From NCBI GenBank assembly GCA_035604335.1, contig DATNIT010000249.1, positions 18,276 to 82,275 of the forward strand: DNA of 64,000 nucleotides. Reading direction: 5' to 3'. Shown here piece by piece: positions 8,030 to 16,879 of this stretch (positions are counted from its first letter, which is position 1; every line of letters begins with the position of its first letter). Under the pieces are notes generated by a model that was given only the letters and a program-made list of their open reading frames with translations, was not told where the DNA came from and made no database searches. The stretch is from DASZHJ01 sp035604335. GTDB taxonomy: Bacteria > Pseudomonadota > Alphaproteobacteria > ATCC43930 > CGMCC-115725. The translations under genes and the position numbers were made by a program.

Positions 8030-9877
8030 ATGGCCACCGTCCAGGAAGTGCTCGGCACGGCGCTCGCGCACCATCGCCGCGGCGAGATCGATCAAGCCGA
8101 GGCGCTCTACAAATTCATTCTGGCGCGCCAGCCGCGCAACCCCGACGCTCTGCATCTCCTGGGCATGGCGGCCCATCAGGGCGGCCGTCACATGGAGGCG
8201 ATCTCGCTCATCCAGCAGGCGATCGCCAGCAACAGCGGCGTCGCGGAGTATCACGATCACCTCGGCGTCGTGCTCATCGCGCTCGGGCGCTACGAGGAGG
8301 CCATCAACTCGCTCCGCCACACGCTGGGCATGGATCAGCGGCGGCCGAATACCTGGATCGCGCTCGGCCGGGCCCAGATGAACTTGAGCCGGGTGCCGCG
8401 CGCGCTCGAGTCGTTCAAGACCGCGCTCGAGCTCGACCCCGAGAATGTCGACGCGCTCTCGAACCTCGGCGTCTGCTACTACGAGATGGAGCGGCTCGAG
8501 GAAGCCAAGGAGAAATTCCAGGCGGCGCTGCAGCGCAATCCCGCCGTCGCGGCGATCTGGAACAACATGGGCGCGATCCAGATCGAGCAGGGCGACGCGG
8601 ACGCCAGCGTCGAGGCTTACGAGGAGGCGATCCGCAGGGATCCCAGCTATTCCCAAGCCTATTGCAACCGCCTCATGAACGAGCAGTACCGGCCCACGGT
8701 GGCACCGGAAAAGCTCCTGGAGCTGAGCCGCGGCTGGGACGAGCGCTACTCTCCGAAGCCCGCTCCCAAGCTGGCGCCGCGCCCACGCAATCCCGGCGAG
8801 CCCATCCGGGTGGGTTTCGTCTCGCCCGATCTCTGCCGCGCGCCGGTCGGATATTTCGTGTGCGGGTTGCTGCGCAATCTGGACCGGCGCGGGTTCACCA
8901 CGCTGGTCTACTCGACCACGCCGCGGCTCGACGATCTCTCGGCCGACATCAAGCGGCACGTGAACCTCTGGCGGGACGTGCGGGCGTTCTCGGACGACCG
9001 TCTGCTGATGTCGATCCGAGCGGACGGCGTCGACGTGCTGTTCGATCTCGCGGGCCACACCAAGGGCAATCGCCTGCGCGTCTTCGCCCGGCGCGGCGCG
9101 CCCGTGCAGGTGACCTGGGCCGGGTACGTCGGCACCACGGGCGTCGGCGCCATGGACTACATCCTGGCGGACCGCTATCAGATTCCCGAATCGGACGAGC
9201 GCTTCTACACCGAGCGCGTGCTCCGCATGCCCAACGATTACGTCTGCTACGAACCGCCGCCCTATTCGCCGGTGGTGGGGCCGCTGCCGGCCGAGCGCAA
9301 CGGCCATGTCACGTTCGGCGGGTTCCACAACGTCGGCAAGTCCGGCGCGCTATCGGTCGCGACCTGGGCGCGCGTGCTGCACGCGGTCCCGGACGCTCGG
9401 CTGATCCTCGCCTACAAGAAACTCAACGATCCCGTGGTGGCGACGCGCCTGCGTCGGCGCTTCGCGGAGGCCGGCATCCCCGAGGCGCGCGTCATCATCG
9501 AGGGTTCGACGCCGCACTGGCAGCTGCTCAACCGCTACAACGATGTCGATATCGGGCTCGACAGCCGGCCCTACAGCGGCGGTCTCACCACGCTCGAGGC
9601 CATGTGGATGGGCGTGCCGGTGGTGACGGTGCCCGGCCGCACGTTCGCCGGACGGCACTCGCTCAGCCATCTTAGCAACGCCGGTCTCGCGGACCTCGTC
9701 GCGGAGGACGAGGACGGCTATGTCCGGCTCGCCGCCGAGCTCGCCCGAGACCGCAAGCGCCTCGCCGAGCTGCGCCGCGGACTCCGGCCGCGTCTGGTCG
9801 ACAGCGCGCTCCTGGACCCGCGCCGCTTCGCGCGCGATTTCTCGGAAATGGTGCGTGGGATCGTCAAGTCGGGGTGA
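8030..9877 (+). CDS. TPR-repeat O-GlcNAc-transferase-like glycosyltransferase (GT41)
   Basis: 615 residues from the ATG at 8030; the frame is open further upstream but that part has no recognisable domain and overlaps the divergent gene. Residues 1-230 form six or so tetratricopeptide repeats (for example DALHLLGMAAHQGGR, DALSNLGVCYYEMER, AIWNNMGAIQIEQGD). From about 265 the SPINDLY/OGT catalytic region begins: GFVSPDL, then DLAGHTKGNRL, VQVTWAGYVGTTG, and the donor part with PYSGGLTTLEAMWMGVPVVTVPG. GT41 enzymes glycosylate Ser/Thr of proteins, the TPRs choosing the target. Divergent neighbours are two GT4 transferases, as in protein- or flagellin-glycosylation loci, but no flagellin gene is in the window. 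Confidence 0.9.
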   Translation: MATVQEVLGTALAHHRRGEIDQAEALYKFILARQPRNPDALHLLGMAAHQGGRHMEAISLIQQAIASNSGVAEYHDHLGVVLIALGRYEEAINSLRHTLGMDQRRPNTWIALGRAQMNLSRVPRALESFKTALELDPENVDALSNLGVCYYEMERLEEAKEKFQAALQRNPAVAAIWNNMGAIQIEQGDADASVEAYEEAIRRDPSYSQAYCNRLMNEQYRPTVAPEKLLELSRGWDERYSPKPAPKLAPRPRNPGEPIRVGFVSPDLCRAPVGYFVCGLLRNLDRRGFTTLVYSTTPRLDDLSADIKRHVNLWRDVRAFSDDRLLMSIRADGVDVLFDLAGHTKGNRLRVFARRGAPVQVTWAGYVGTTGVGAMDYILADRYQIPESDERFYTERVLRMPNDYVCYEPPPYSPVVGPLPAERNGHVTFGGFHNVGKSGALSVATWARVLHAVPDARLILAYKKLNDPVVATRLRRRFAEAGIPEARVIIEGSTPHWQLLNRYNDVDIGLDSRPYSGGLTTLEAMWMGVPVVTVPGRTFAGRHSLSHLSNAGLADLVAEDEDGYVRLAAELARDRKRLAELRRGLRPRLVDSALLDPRRFARDFSEMVRGIVKSG

Positions 9878-10036
9878 CGCGCGGTCTTTCTGACTGAGCG
9901 TAGCCCCATTCATCGCATCCTTGACCCGGAGCGGTCAGTTCGCTCGCGATCGGCCGGGCAGCCGCCAGCCCCCGCGGCTTCGGCGGCGCGGCGCGTGTGC
10001 TAGACTGGCGCCGCAAGCCCGGGGAGCGCCAAGCGA

Positions 10037-12022
10037 GTGGCTTCGCCGCTGAACGTCAGTCTTTGCGTTGTCGTGGCGACGCTGTTCTGGACTTGCCTGG
10101 GCTTTCCGTTGGCTCGTCATCTCGCGCCCCGGCGGCCGCTCTCGGTGGCGATGGCTCCCGTGGTCGGCTGGGCGGTCTTCAGCCCCTTGGCGTTGCTTAT
10201 TCTTCTCTGCGTCGGCGTTACGCGCACCTCGGTCGCCATCCTGATGGGCGCGTTTCTCCTCGCGAGCCTCGTCGTCGCGAGGATGTCGAAACCAACGGGA
10301 CGCTCGCCAGACCACGAAACGGCCAGCGTACCGTGGTGGGCCTATGCTGCCGCGGCCCTTCTGGCGAGCGCCGCGGCCATCGCCGTCACGCCCAAATTCG
10401 GCGGCGGAGGCGTGTTCCTCGCCGCGCCGATCTTCGATCACTCGAAAGTCGCCATCATCGACGACATCGCCCGTCTTGGCCTGCCGGCGGGGAACCCGTT
10501 TTTCGGCGAGGCCGGCGTGACCCCGCGCTTGGCCTACTATTTTCTCTGGCACTTCAGCGCCGCGATCTTCGCTCTGCTTCTGGGGGTGAGCGGTTGGGAA
10601 GCCGATATCGGCCTCACCGGATTCAGCGCATTTGCCTCTCTCATGCTCATCATGGGGCTGGCGGTCTGGGTCAGCAGACGCCGCGCGGCCGCACTATGGG
10701 TGCTCCTGCTGAGCCTCGCGGGCTCGCTCCGGCCGATCCTGGCGATCGTCGTGGGCGAGCAGGGCCTGGACCATCTCATCTCACCCTATTCGCGCCTGCA
10801 GACCTGGATCGTGCAGGCGAGCTGGGCGCCGCAGCATCTGACTTCCGCGGCGTGCGCTATCACCGCGGTATTTCTGATGTGCCGCCTCGCGGAGCGCAGC
10901 AGCGCGCTCGTCATCGTAGTGCTCGCCCTCGTGGTCGCGGCGGGGTTCGAGAGCTCCACCTGGATCGGCGGCGTTATCTTCGCGCTGGCCGCGGGCCCGG
11001 TCTGCTGCGGGCTGCTAGCCTTCGCCGATCCCAGGCAGCGCCGTCCGTTCCTGCTGGGTGTGAGCATCGCCGCGGTCTTGGCAGTCGCGGTGGCGTTTCC
11101 CTTCATTCGCGACGAGTACCTCGCGACCGTTGCCCGAGAGGCCGGGGTGCCGATCGCTCTGCGGCCTCTCGAGGTGCTTGGGGCTTGGACGCCGCTGATC
11201 GTCCGGCGCGTCCTCGACGTGCCCGCGTATTGGCTCCTGCTCTTGCTCGTGGAGTTTCCCGCGATTCTGGTCATGGGCTCTGTTGCGCTCGTGCGAACCG
11301 CCGCGTCTCCGGAGGCACCGGATCAATCGACGCGGCTTGCAACGGGTCTCGGCTTGCTTGCTGTCGTCTGCTTTGCGGTGGGCTCACTTCTGGTCAGCAC
11401 GATCGGAAACAACGATCTCGGCTGGCGCGGCACTCTTGCCGGCGTGATGGTCCTGACCGTGTTCGCGGCGGTCGGATTTTCGGACTGGCGTCACAATCCG
11501 AGACCGATCGCCGCCGCGGCAATGGCGCTTTTTCTGCTCGGCCTGCCCGATGGCCTGCGATTCATCGACGACAATGCGATGGGCAATCCCGCGCCCTCCG
11601 CCACTGTCTTCGCGGATACGCCGGAGCTATGGCGGGCGGTGCGCCGGCACTCGGCGCCCGACCAGCGCGTGGGCAACAACCCCGAGGCTTTCGCGGACCT
11701 GACGGTGTGGCCCATCAACATTTCTTGGGCACTGCTCGCAGACCGTCGCTCCTGCTATGCCAGTTGGGCGCTGGCTCAAGCATTTGTGGCGTTGCCGAAA
11801 CCCGAGATCGATGCGCTGGACGCGCTCTTCGTCCGCGTCTTTGCCGGCGGCGGCTCCGCGGAGGATGTGCACCTGCTGGCCCGGCGGTACGACTGTCACG
11901 TCGTTGTCGTTTCCGCGCAAGACGGGGCGTGGTCGCGCGATCCGTTCGCCGGGAGCGTGGACTATCGGCTGGCCGACGAGGCTCCCGCGAAATGGCGGAT
12001 CTACGTCGCGACGGATCGCTAA
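10037..12022 (+). CDS. Polytopic membrane protein, possible GT-C-like glycosyltransferase
   Basis: 661 residues from a GTG at 10037 preceded by ggggagc. Roughly twelve hydrophobic segments span residues 8-500, followed by a soluble C-terminal part of about 150 residues. An early non-membrane loop (about 125-165) contains IFDHSKVAIIDDIARLGLPAGNPFFGE and then YYFLWHF, resembling the first periplasmic loop of GT-C enzymes where Asp/Glu residues sit. I do not recognise a named family. The C-terminal region (ADTPELWRAVRRHSAPDQRVGNNP...) looks like the periplasmic tail seen in uncharacterised DUF-type membrane glycosyltransferases. It lies next to five glycosyltransferase genes and overlaps the convergent GT2 stop by 4 bases, so a glycan role is plausible but unproven. 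Confidence 0.6.
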   Translation: MASPLNVSLCVVVATLFWTCLGFPLARHLAPRRPLSVAMAPVVGWAVFSPLALLILLCVGVTRTSVAILMGAFLLASLVVARMSKPTGRSPDHETASVPWWAYAAAALLASAAAIAVTPKFGGGGVFLAAPIFDHSKVAIIDDIARLGLPAGNPFFGEAGVTPRLAYYFLWHFSAAIFALLLGVSGWEADIGLTGFSAFASLMLIMGLAVWVSRRRAAALWVLLLSLAGSLRPILAIVVGEQGLDHLISPYSRLQTWIVQASWAPQHLTSAACAITAVFLMCRLAERSSALVIVVLALVVAAGFESSTWIGGVIFALAAGPVCCGLLAFADPRQRRPFLLGVSIAAVLAVAVAFPFIRDEYLATVAREAGVPIALRPLEVLGAWTPLIVRRVLDVPAYWLLLLLVEFPAILVMGSVALVRTAASPEAPDQSTRLATGLGLLAVVCFAVGSLLVSTIGNNDLGWRGTLAGVMVLTVFAAVGFSDWRHNPRPIAAAAMALFLLGLPDGLRFIDDNAMGNPAPSATVFADTPELWRAVRRHSAPDQRVGNNPEAFADLTVWPINISWALLADRRSCYASWALAQAFVALPKPEIDALDALFVRVFAGGGSAEDVHLLARRYDCHVVVVSAQDGAWSRDPFAGSVDYRLADEAPAKWRIYVATDR

Positions 12023-12756
12023 CTCGCCCCTTCGAGGCGCCGGTCCCGACCGAGGAGCGGGTGCGGTGCCATAGCCACGCGGAAGAAAGTCGCGAGGATG
12101 CGCCAACCCGCTCGGATCGACCCCGGCAAGGATCCCGCGACCTTCGAGGTCCCGCCGCGGCGGCGGCGATAAGGCATCGGCACTTCCAGCACACGGAGGC
12201 CCAGCCGAGCGGCCTTCATCTGCATCTCGATGTTCCAACCATAGGTCATCTCGCGCATGTCCAGTCGTCGAAGGCCGTCGCGGCGGATGGCGCGATAGGC
12301 GCACATGTCGCTATAGCGCACGCCGTAAAGCCAACCCATGGCAATGCCAGCGAGATAGCCGGCGGCGACCTGATGCCAGCTCATCGAGCCCGGCTCGCGC
12401 GAGCCGCGCGTGCGGGACGCGATGACGAAATCATGCGTGCCGTTGCGAATAGGATCCACTAGCCGGGCCAGGAGATCGCCGCGATCCGCGCCGTCACCGT
12501 CCATGAAGACGACGATTTCGCATTCCCCGCCCGCGGCCGCGGCTCCCGCGGCACAGGCGCGGCCGTAGCCGCGCCCGTCCGGAACGATCACCCTGGCTCC
12601 GGCGGCGCGCGCCATATCGGGCGTCCCGTCGCGGCTGCCGCCGTCGACGACGATGATCTCGCGCGCGAGATCGCGCGGAAGCTCGCTCACGACGCCGGCG
12701 ATCGTCTCCGCCTCGTTCAGGACGGGAATGACGACCGCGACGCCTAAAGGCTCCAT
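12019..12756 (-). CDS. GT2 family glycosyltransferase (polyprenyl-phosphate sugar transferase type)
   Basis: 245 residues. The GT-A core is clear: VAVVIPVLNEAETI, EIIVVDGGSRDGT, then VVFMDGDGADRGD with the metal-binding DGD, and later YGWNIEMQMKAARLGLRVLEVPMPYRRRRGGTSKV, typical of dolichyl-phosphate mannose/glucose synthase-like enzymes, which load a sugar onto a lipid carrier at the inner membrane face. No C-terminal membrane helices. Start ATG at 12756 lies inside the last codons of the radical SAM gene (13-base overlap), so translation is coupled. Last gene of the seven-gene operon that starts at 18142; convergent with the membrane protein. Confidence 0.87.
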   Translation of the reverse strand: MEPLGVAVVIPVLNEAETIAGVVSELPRDLAREIIVVDGGSRDGTPDMARAAGARVIVPDGRGYGRACAAGAAAAGGECEIVVFMDGDGADRGDLLARLVDPIRNGTHDFVIASRTRGSREPGSMSWHQVAAGYLAGIAMGWLYGVRYSDMCAYRAIRRDGLRRLDMREMTYGWNIEMQMKAARLGLRVLEVPMPYRRRRGGTSKVAGSLPGSIRAGWRILATFFRVAMAPHPLLGRDRRLEGAS

Positions 12757-13796
12757 CTGAGGCCGCAATTCTGGCAGGGCTTGGGCGGCGCGTCGCTGGT
12801 GAGCTCCTGGCGGAACTGCTGATAGGCCGCGCCGTTCCAGATCTCGCGCAGGGTCTCCTGGGTGGCGTCGCCCAGCGTATAGCTCTCGTAGCCGCGCGCC
12901 GAGAAGGGCGCGATACAGCAGGGGAGCGCCCGCCCGTGCGCGGTGAAATACATCAAGGACCAAGGACGGCGGCAGGAGGACCACGGCGCATCCTGCTTCT
13001 CGCGCTTGAGGCTGAGGCCCGGCTCGGTCGCGCCCGAGGCGTCGATCGTGACGCCGAGCGCGGTGCCGAGCGCCTGAGCCGCTGCGATCGCCGCTTCTTC
13101 CTCCTTCTGCGTCTTCTCGAACAGCGAGGAGTCCGGCCGCGCGAGCCCGCGTCCGAGCTCGTCGAAGACCAAGCGCTGCAAATGCACCTCGCGGACGCCG
13201 ATCCGCGCGGCGAGGCGGACGAAGTCCGGCAGCTGATCGACCGTCTCCTTGAGTCCCGTCAGCCAGAGCGAGACCCGCGGGCTGGTGGCCCCGATCTCCC
13301 GCTGCAGGGCTGTGAATTCGGTGACGTTGCGGACGATGCGATCGAACATGTCCTTGCCGCGCACCTTGAGGAAGCTCTCGGCCTCCGCGGCGTCGAGCGA
13401 GACGCGCAACTCGTCGAGGCCGGTCTCGATGATCTCCCGGCGCTTGCGCGGCGCGAGCAGCGTGCCGTTGGTATTGAACAGCACATAGATGCCGCGCTCC
13501 TTGAGGTAGCGGATCATGCGCGGCAGCGATTTGACCAGCATCGGCTCGCCGACGCCGTGTAGGACCACCCGCGCAACGTCCGGCACCTGGTCGATGATGG
13601 AGGTGAAGAGCTCCCAGCTCATGTCGGCCGGCGGCTCGAGATCCTCGAAGGTCCGAGGGCAGGTCTCGCAGAGCAGGTTGCAGCGGTTGGTGACCTCGAG
13701 GTAGATGCAGATCGGCGGCGACTCCGCGACTTTTGTGCGCCGACCGCCGACCGCCTCGAAGTAGCGGCTGGTCGCGGCAAGATCGGTGGTCGGCAT
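12744..13796 (-). CDS. Radical SAM protein with SPASM domain
   Basis: 350 residues. The 4Fe-4S/SAM motif is C39-x3-C43-x2-C46 (NRCNLLCETC). The core continues with VVLHGVGEPML (GGEP-like motif) and LFNTNGTLL. The C-terminal quarter has additional cysteines (SSCRRPW, LPCCIAPF and a final PCQNCGL), the SPASM arrangement that binds auxiliary clusters. Relatives modify peptides, sugars or other small molecules by radical chemistry. No precursor peptide gene is evident beside it. It starts 3 bases after the DUF2064 gene and overlaps the GT2 start, so it is co-translated with two transferases, pointing to modification of a small glycosylated molecule rather than a ribosomal peptide (inference). Confidence 0.9.
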   Translation of the reverse strand: MPTTDLAATSRYFEAVGGRRTKVAESPPICIYLEVTNRCNLLCETCPRTFEDLEPPADMSWELFTSIIDQVPDVARVVLHGVGEPMLVKSLPRMIRYLKERGIYVLFNTNGTLLAPRKRREIIETGLDELRVSLDAAEAESFLKVRGKDMFDRIVRNVTEFTALQREIGATSPRVSLWLTGLKETVDQLPDFVRLAARIGVREVHLQRLVFDELGRGLARPDSSLFEKTQKEEEAAIAAAQALGTALGVTIDASGATEPGLSLKREKQDAPWSSCRRPWSLMYFTAHGRALPCCIAPFSARGYESYTLGDATQETLREIWNGAAYQQFRQELTSDAPPKPCQNCGLRWSL

Positions 13797-13799
13797 CCG

Positions 13800-14633
13800 C
13801 TACCCCTTTTCCACGCGAAGATCGGCCAGGGCCGCGTGGGCGCGACCGGGCGAGATGGCCCTCGTTCGGCCGGGAACCGCGGTCCGAGACTCGAGAAGGC
13901 CAAGGCGCCTGATGTACTGGGCGGTCGCCGGCGCCGCGTAGGGGCGCAGGGCGTCGTCCTGTGCCACGAGCGTGAGATCGAGCAGAAGGCGTGTCAGCGC
14001 CGCGACGTCGTCTACGTCGTACCAGGTCGCGAGCTCGACGACGTCGAGGCCGATCTCGCGTGCCCGCTCGCGGGTCTGATCGGCGACCGCACCCGTGCTC
14101 CACTCGATGTCTTCGAAAAGGTGGGCGTGTGGCGCTTTCATCCCGATCACGTAGTAGCCGCCGTCCTCGGCCGGCCCCAGCACCACGCGATCGCCCGGCT
14201 CGGCGAGCGCGCGCGCCATCTCCACGAGGAGCGCCGTCGGCAGATTGGGGCTGTCGGAATTCAGCAGGCACACAGCCCCGTTTCCCGCGCCGAAGAGCGC
14301 GCGCGCGGCGTGCAGCAGGCATCGGCCGAAGCCTTGCACGCGCGGCGGCGGGTCGTCGGTTCCGTCCGCGAGCACGAGACGGGTGCCGGGTGCGAGCATG
14401 CCATGGAACAATGCCTCGAGGCCCGCGGGCGCGTAGGCGACGTAGCCGCTCATCGGGGTTTGGCGCGCGGCCAAGCGGATGTTCTCGGTGACGTCGCGCA
14501 GAAAGCTGGCACTCAGCGCCATTGCGGCCTCGGGCGTGAGCGGCGGCACCAAGCGAGTCTTCACCGCGCCGGCGCGTGGCGCCTTCGCCATCACCGCGAC
14601 GGCGCAGCTTGTGTTAGGCAAAGTGGCGTCCAT
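13800..14633 (-). CDS. DUF2064 / TIGR04282-type transferase (rSAM-associated transferase 1 family)
   Basis: 277 residues. Recognisable family motifs are VMAKAPRAGAVKTRLVPPLTPEAA at the N-terminus (nucleotide-binding, GT-A-like), LLNSDSPNLP and GPAEDGGYYVIGMK. The family is a GT-A fold sugar or nucleotidyl transferase known from arsenosugar-type and other radical SAM loci; its exact reaction is mostly unknown. The start ATG at 14633 is 2 bases downstream of the stop of the molybdoenzyme gene. The C-terminal 60 residues beyond the family core (APATAQYIRRLGLLE...) are extra and unrecognised. Its place between a molybdoenzyme and a radical SAM protein is notable. Confidence 0.85.
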   Translation of the reverse strand: MDATLPNTSCAVAVMAKAPRAGAVKTRLVPPLTPEAAMALSASFLRDVTENIRLAARQTPMSGYVAYAPAGLEALFHGMLAPGTRLVLADGTDDPPPRVQGFGRCLLHAARALFGAGNGAVCLLNSDSPNLPTALLVEMARALAEPGDRVVLGPAEDGGYYVIGMKAPHAHLFEDIEWSTGAVADQTRERAREIGLDVVELATWYDVDDVAALTRLLLDLTLVAQDDALRPYAAPATAQYIRRLGLLESRTAVPGRTRAISPGRAHAALADLRVEKG

Positions 14634-14635
14634 CG

Positions 14636-15376
14636 TCACGATCCGCTGAACCAGTTGTAGCCGCGATCCTCCCAGAAGCCGCCGGGCATCCGGTTCGTGA
14701 CGTATAGGGTGGTCACCCATTTCGGGTTTTTGAACCCGAGTTTGGTCGGAATGCGCACCTTGAAGGGATAGCCGAACTTTTGCGGCAGAACCTCGTCGGC
14801 GAACTTGAACGCCATGATGGTCTGCGGATGTAGTGCCGTCGGCATATCGATGCTGCCGTAGTAACCGTCGGCGCATTGGAAGCCGACATACTTCGCCGAG
14901 AGGTCGGCGCCGATACGCTGCAGTAGCACGCGGAGGGGAGTGCCGCTCCATTTGCCGATCATGCTCCAGCCCTCGACGCAGACATGCCGCGTGATCTGGC
15001 TCTCTTGCGGCAGGGCGTAAAGCGCGTCGATCGTCCAGGGTCTCTTGTCCTCGATCAATCCCGACAATTCCAGCTGGTAGCCGGCGGCGGTCAGCTTCGG
15101 AGCTTGATCGGCGGGGAAGAAGGCGTTGTAGCGGAAGTCGTGCACGACGTCGGTTTCCGCATAGGTGGGGGCAAGCCGATGGCCGCCGAATAGAAACGCT
15201 TGTGCGCGGTCGTTCCACCGCGACATCGCCTTCAAGACGCTTTGGACCGCGTCTTGATCGGAGATGTCGCAGCCGGTCAGCAGCGTCAACGCCCCCAGGC
15301 TCAGCGTCTGACGTAGAAACAGGCGGCGCTCGATGCCGGTCACCGTCGGCTTGGCTTCGAGGATTGAACGGGTCAT
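14636..15376 (-). CDS. Periplasmic molybdopterin-dependent oxidoreductase lipoprotein (sulfite-oxidase fold)
   Basis: 246 residues. The N-terminus combines a twin-arginine-like signal (ERRLFLRQ, residues 16-23) with a lipobox LTGC36, so it is probably exported folded by Tat and lipid-anchored. The sulfite-oxidase-type molybdopterin domain follows: Moco-ligating C133 in HVCVEGWS, then GKWSGTPLRVLLQRIG, GYYGSIDMP and the C-terminal KWVTTLYVTNRMPGGFWEDRGYNWFSGS. This last block is usual for the Oxidored_molyb family next to membrane cytochromes. The cytochrome b gene overlaps its start by 4 bases and is the expected electron partner. Substrate unknown; not MsrP by motif. Confidence 0.9.
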   Translation of the reverse strand: MTRSILEAKPTVTGIERRLFLRQTLSLGALTLLTGCDISDQDAVQSVLKAMSRWNDRAQAFLFGGHRLAPTYAETDVVHDFRYNAFFPADQAPKLTAAGYQLELSGLIEDKRPWTIDALYALPQESQITRHVCVEGWSMIGKWSGTPLRVLLQRIGADLSAKYVGFQCADGYYGSIDMPTALHPQTIMAFKFADEVLPQKFGYPFKVRIPTKLGFKNPKWVTTLYVTNRMPGGFWEDRGYNWFSGS

Positions 15377-16071
15377 CGCTCACCTCCATTCCGCGGGTGC
15401 GGCGCACTCGAGGCCCGGCCGACGATCATCGCGACCAACGTCTTCGGCACCAAAAGGGTCAGCGCGATATGGACGACCAGGAATCCGACGATCGCCGTCA
15501 TGCCGAAGAAGTGCACGACGCGCGCGAACTCGTAACCGCCGAATAACCAGGTCAGCTCTTGGAGCTGCACGGGCTTCCAGATGCTGAGGCCGGATAGGAT
15601 CGTCACGAGAATGGCCGCCAGCACGCCCCAGTAGAATACCTTCTGCACGGCATTGTATTGCCCCAGCCGGTGGTCGAGCCTGCCTCGAACCGCCGCGAAG
15701 AAGTCGCGCGCGAAGGCGCCGACGCTGACCGGCAGGAAGTCGCGCCGAAAGTGTCCGGACGCAATACCCACGGTGAGGTAGGCTAGAAGATTGAGCACGA
15801 GCACCCACATGGCGCCGAAATGCCAAGCCAAGGCATTGGCCAGGCCGTCCTCGTTGTTGAGCGCTTCCGAGACGGAGATGTCGCCGCCAAGCGTCAAGTA
15901 ATAGGGAAACCCGAAATCGATCGATAGCGCGGGATAGGCATCGTAAATGCGCCAGCCGCTGCCGATCATGACGAGGATCGCCGCCGCATTGATCCAGTGC
16001 ATGACGCGCCGGCTCAGCGGATGAAGCTGGACGTCGCGCGCGGGCGTCGTCTCGGCGGACTGCGCGGTCAC
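15373..16071 (-). CDS. Membrane cytochrome b (b561/hydrogenase b-type subunit family)
   Basis: 232 residues using the GTG at 16071, chosen because a perfect GGAGG lies 7 bases before it and the codon forms a GTGA overlap with the upstream stop. Four transmembrane helices are visible (about 20-38, 85-105, 140-160, 185-205). Haem-ligand candidates are H13/H20 (HPLSRRVMHWINA), an H in the second helix (LAWHFGAMW) and the late HFFGMTAIVGFLVVHIALT pair. Such four-helix cytochromes pass electrons between quinol and a periplasmic enzyme, here most likely the molybdopterin lipoprotein encoded next (ATGA overlap). Confidence 0.87.
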   Translation of the reverse strand: MTAQSAETTPARDVQLHPLSRRVMHWINAAAILVMIGSGWRIYDAYPALSIDFGFPYYLTLGGDISVSEALNNEDGLANALAWHFGAMWVLVLNLLAYLTVGIASGHFRRDFLPVSVGAFARDFFAAVRGRLDHRLGQYNAVQKVFYWGVLAAILVTILSGLSIWKPVQLQELTWLFGGYEFARVVHFFGMTAIVGFLVVHIALTLLVPKTLVAMIVGRASSAPHPRNGGER

Positions 16072-16877
16072 GGCAACACCTCCAGGCCATCCGCTCGCAG
16101 CCGCTCCTGAGTCTGGGCTTCGCGCAAGAAGGCCGCGAATTTTTCGGCATTCGGGCTCAGGGCATTGGCGGTCTGCGCGATCCAATAGACGATTGGCGCA
16201 TAGCTTGCGGCCGGCAACTTGTCGGTGACGGCAAAGGCGGGGTCCGCAGCCACGTCGGTGGCGTAGACGAGCGCCAGTTGCACCTTGCCCTCGGCCAGCA
16301 GAAACGACGCGTCCACCGTATCGACCACGCCGACGGATCGGGCGCTCGCGGCCTCCCAGAGCCCCAGATCTTGCAGGGCCTTCTTGCCTTCCGCGCCGGC
16401 CAAGGCCGTCGCGGGATCGACGAGCGCGATCGTGTCGTGTCCGGCGAGGGTCGCAAGATCGTGTGCTCGCGCGGGAGAGGCGGACTTCGCCTTCGCGATC
16501 TCACCGACGGTTGCCGCTACGACAAGCTGATTGCGCCACAGAGGCTGAAGCGTCTCCGGCTTGATGAGGTGGCGCTCCGTCGCGGCAGTCGAGGCCGCCT
16601 CTCCCTCGCCAATGACGATGTCGCTGCGGGCCCGATGCGAGATCTGCTCCAGCAGCGCCCAAGTCGGCGAGGTAAAGACGCGAACGGGAATGCCCGTTTG
16701 CTTCCGCCACACCGCGCCCAGATCGGTGACGGCGTGCCGCAAGGTTGGCTCGCAAAACACCACTACATCGGGCGCAACAACATACTCGGCGCGCGCAGGC
16801 GCGATCGCCGCGGGTTCGACCATCAGCAGGAGCGACAGCGTCAGTCCGCCAACTGCGCGTTTGAGCCCTGAGAGCAT
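16068..16877 (-). CDS. ModA-like periplasmic substrate-binding protein without a transporter
   Basis: 269 residues with a Sec signal peptide (about 1-29, cleavage after APARA). The mature part begins with DVVVFCEPTLRHAVTDLGAVWRKQTG, has SPTWALLEQI and SDIVIGEGEAA, then LVVAATVG and a VYATDVAAD stretch: the pattern of molybdate/oxyanion-binding ModA/WtpA proteins, though the usual Ser ligand positions are altered. No modB or modC permease genes are nearby. The gene sits 2 bases after the aminotransferase and 4-base-overlaps the cytochrome b start, suggesting it presents a ligand to the periplasmic molybdoenzyme or acts as sensor rather than importing molybdate (inference). Confidence 0.75.
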   Translation of the reverse strand: MLSGLKRAVGGLTLSLLLMVEPAAIAPARAEYVVAPDVVVFCEPTLRHAVTDLGAVWRKQTGIPVRVFTSPTWALLEQISHRARSDIVIGEGEAASTAATERHLIKPETLQPLWRNQLVVAATVGEIAKAKSASPARAHDLATLAGHDTIALVDPATALAGAEGKKALQDLGLWEAASARSVGVVDTVDASFLLAEGKVQLALVYATDVAADPAFAVTDKLPAASYAPIVYWIAQTANALSPNAEKFAAFLREAQTQERLRADGLEVLP

Positions 16878-16879
16878 CT

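Noticed and set aside
12019..14322. A single 767-codon open frame on the minus strand
   Set aside because: Only its last 245 codons are a gene (GT2); the rest is an out-of-frame shadow of the radical SAM and DUF2064 genes, rich in Arg/Ala/Gly without domain motifs.
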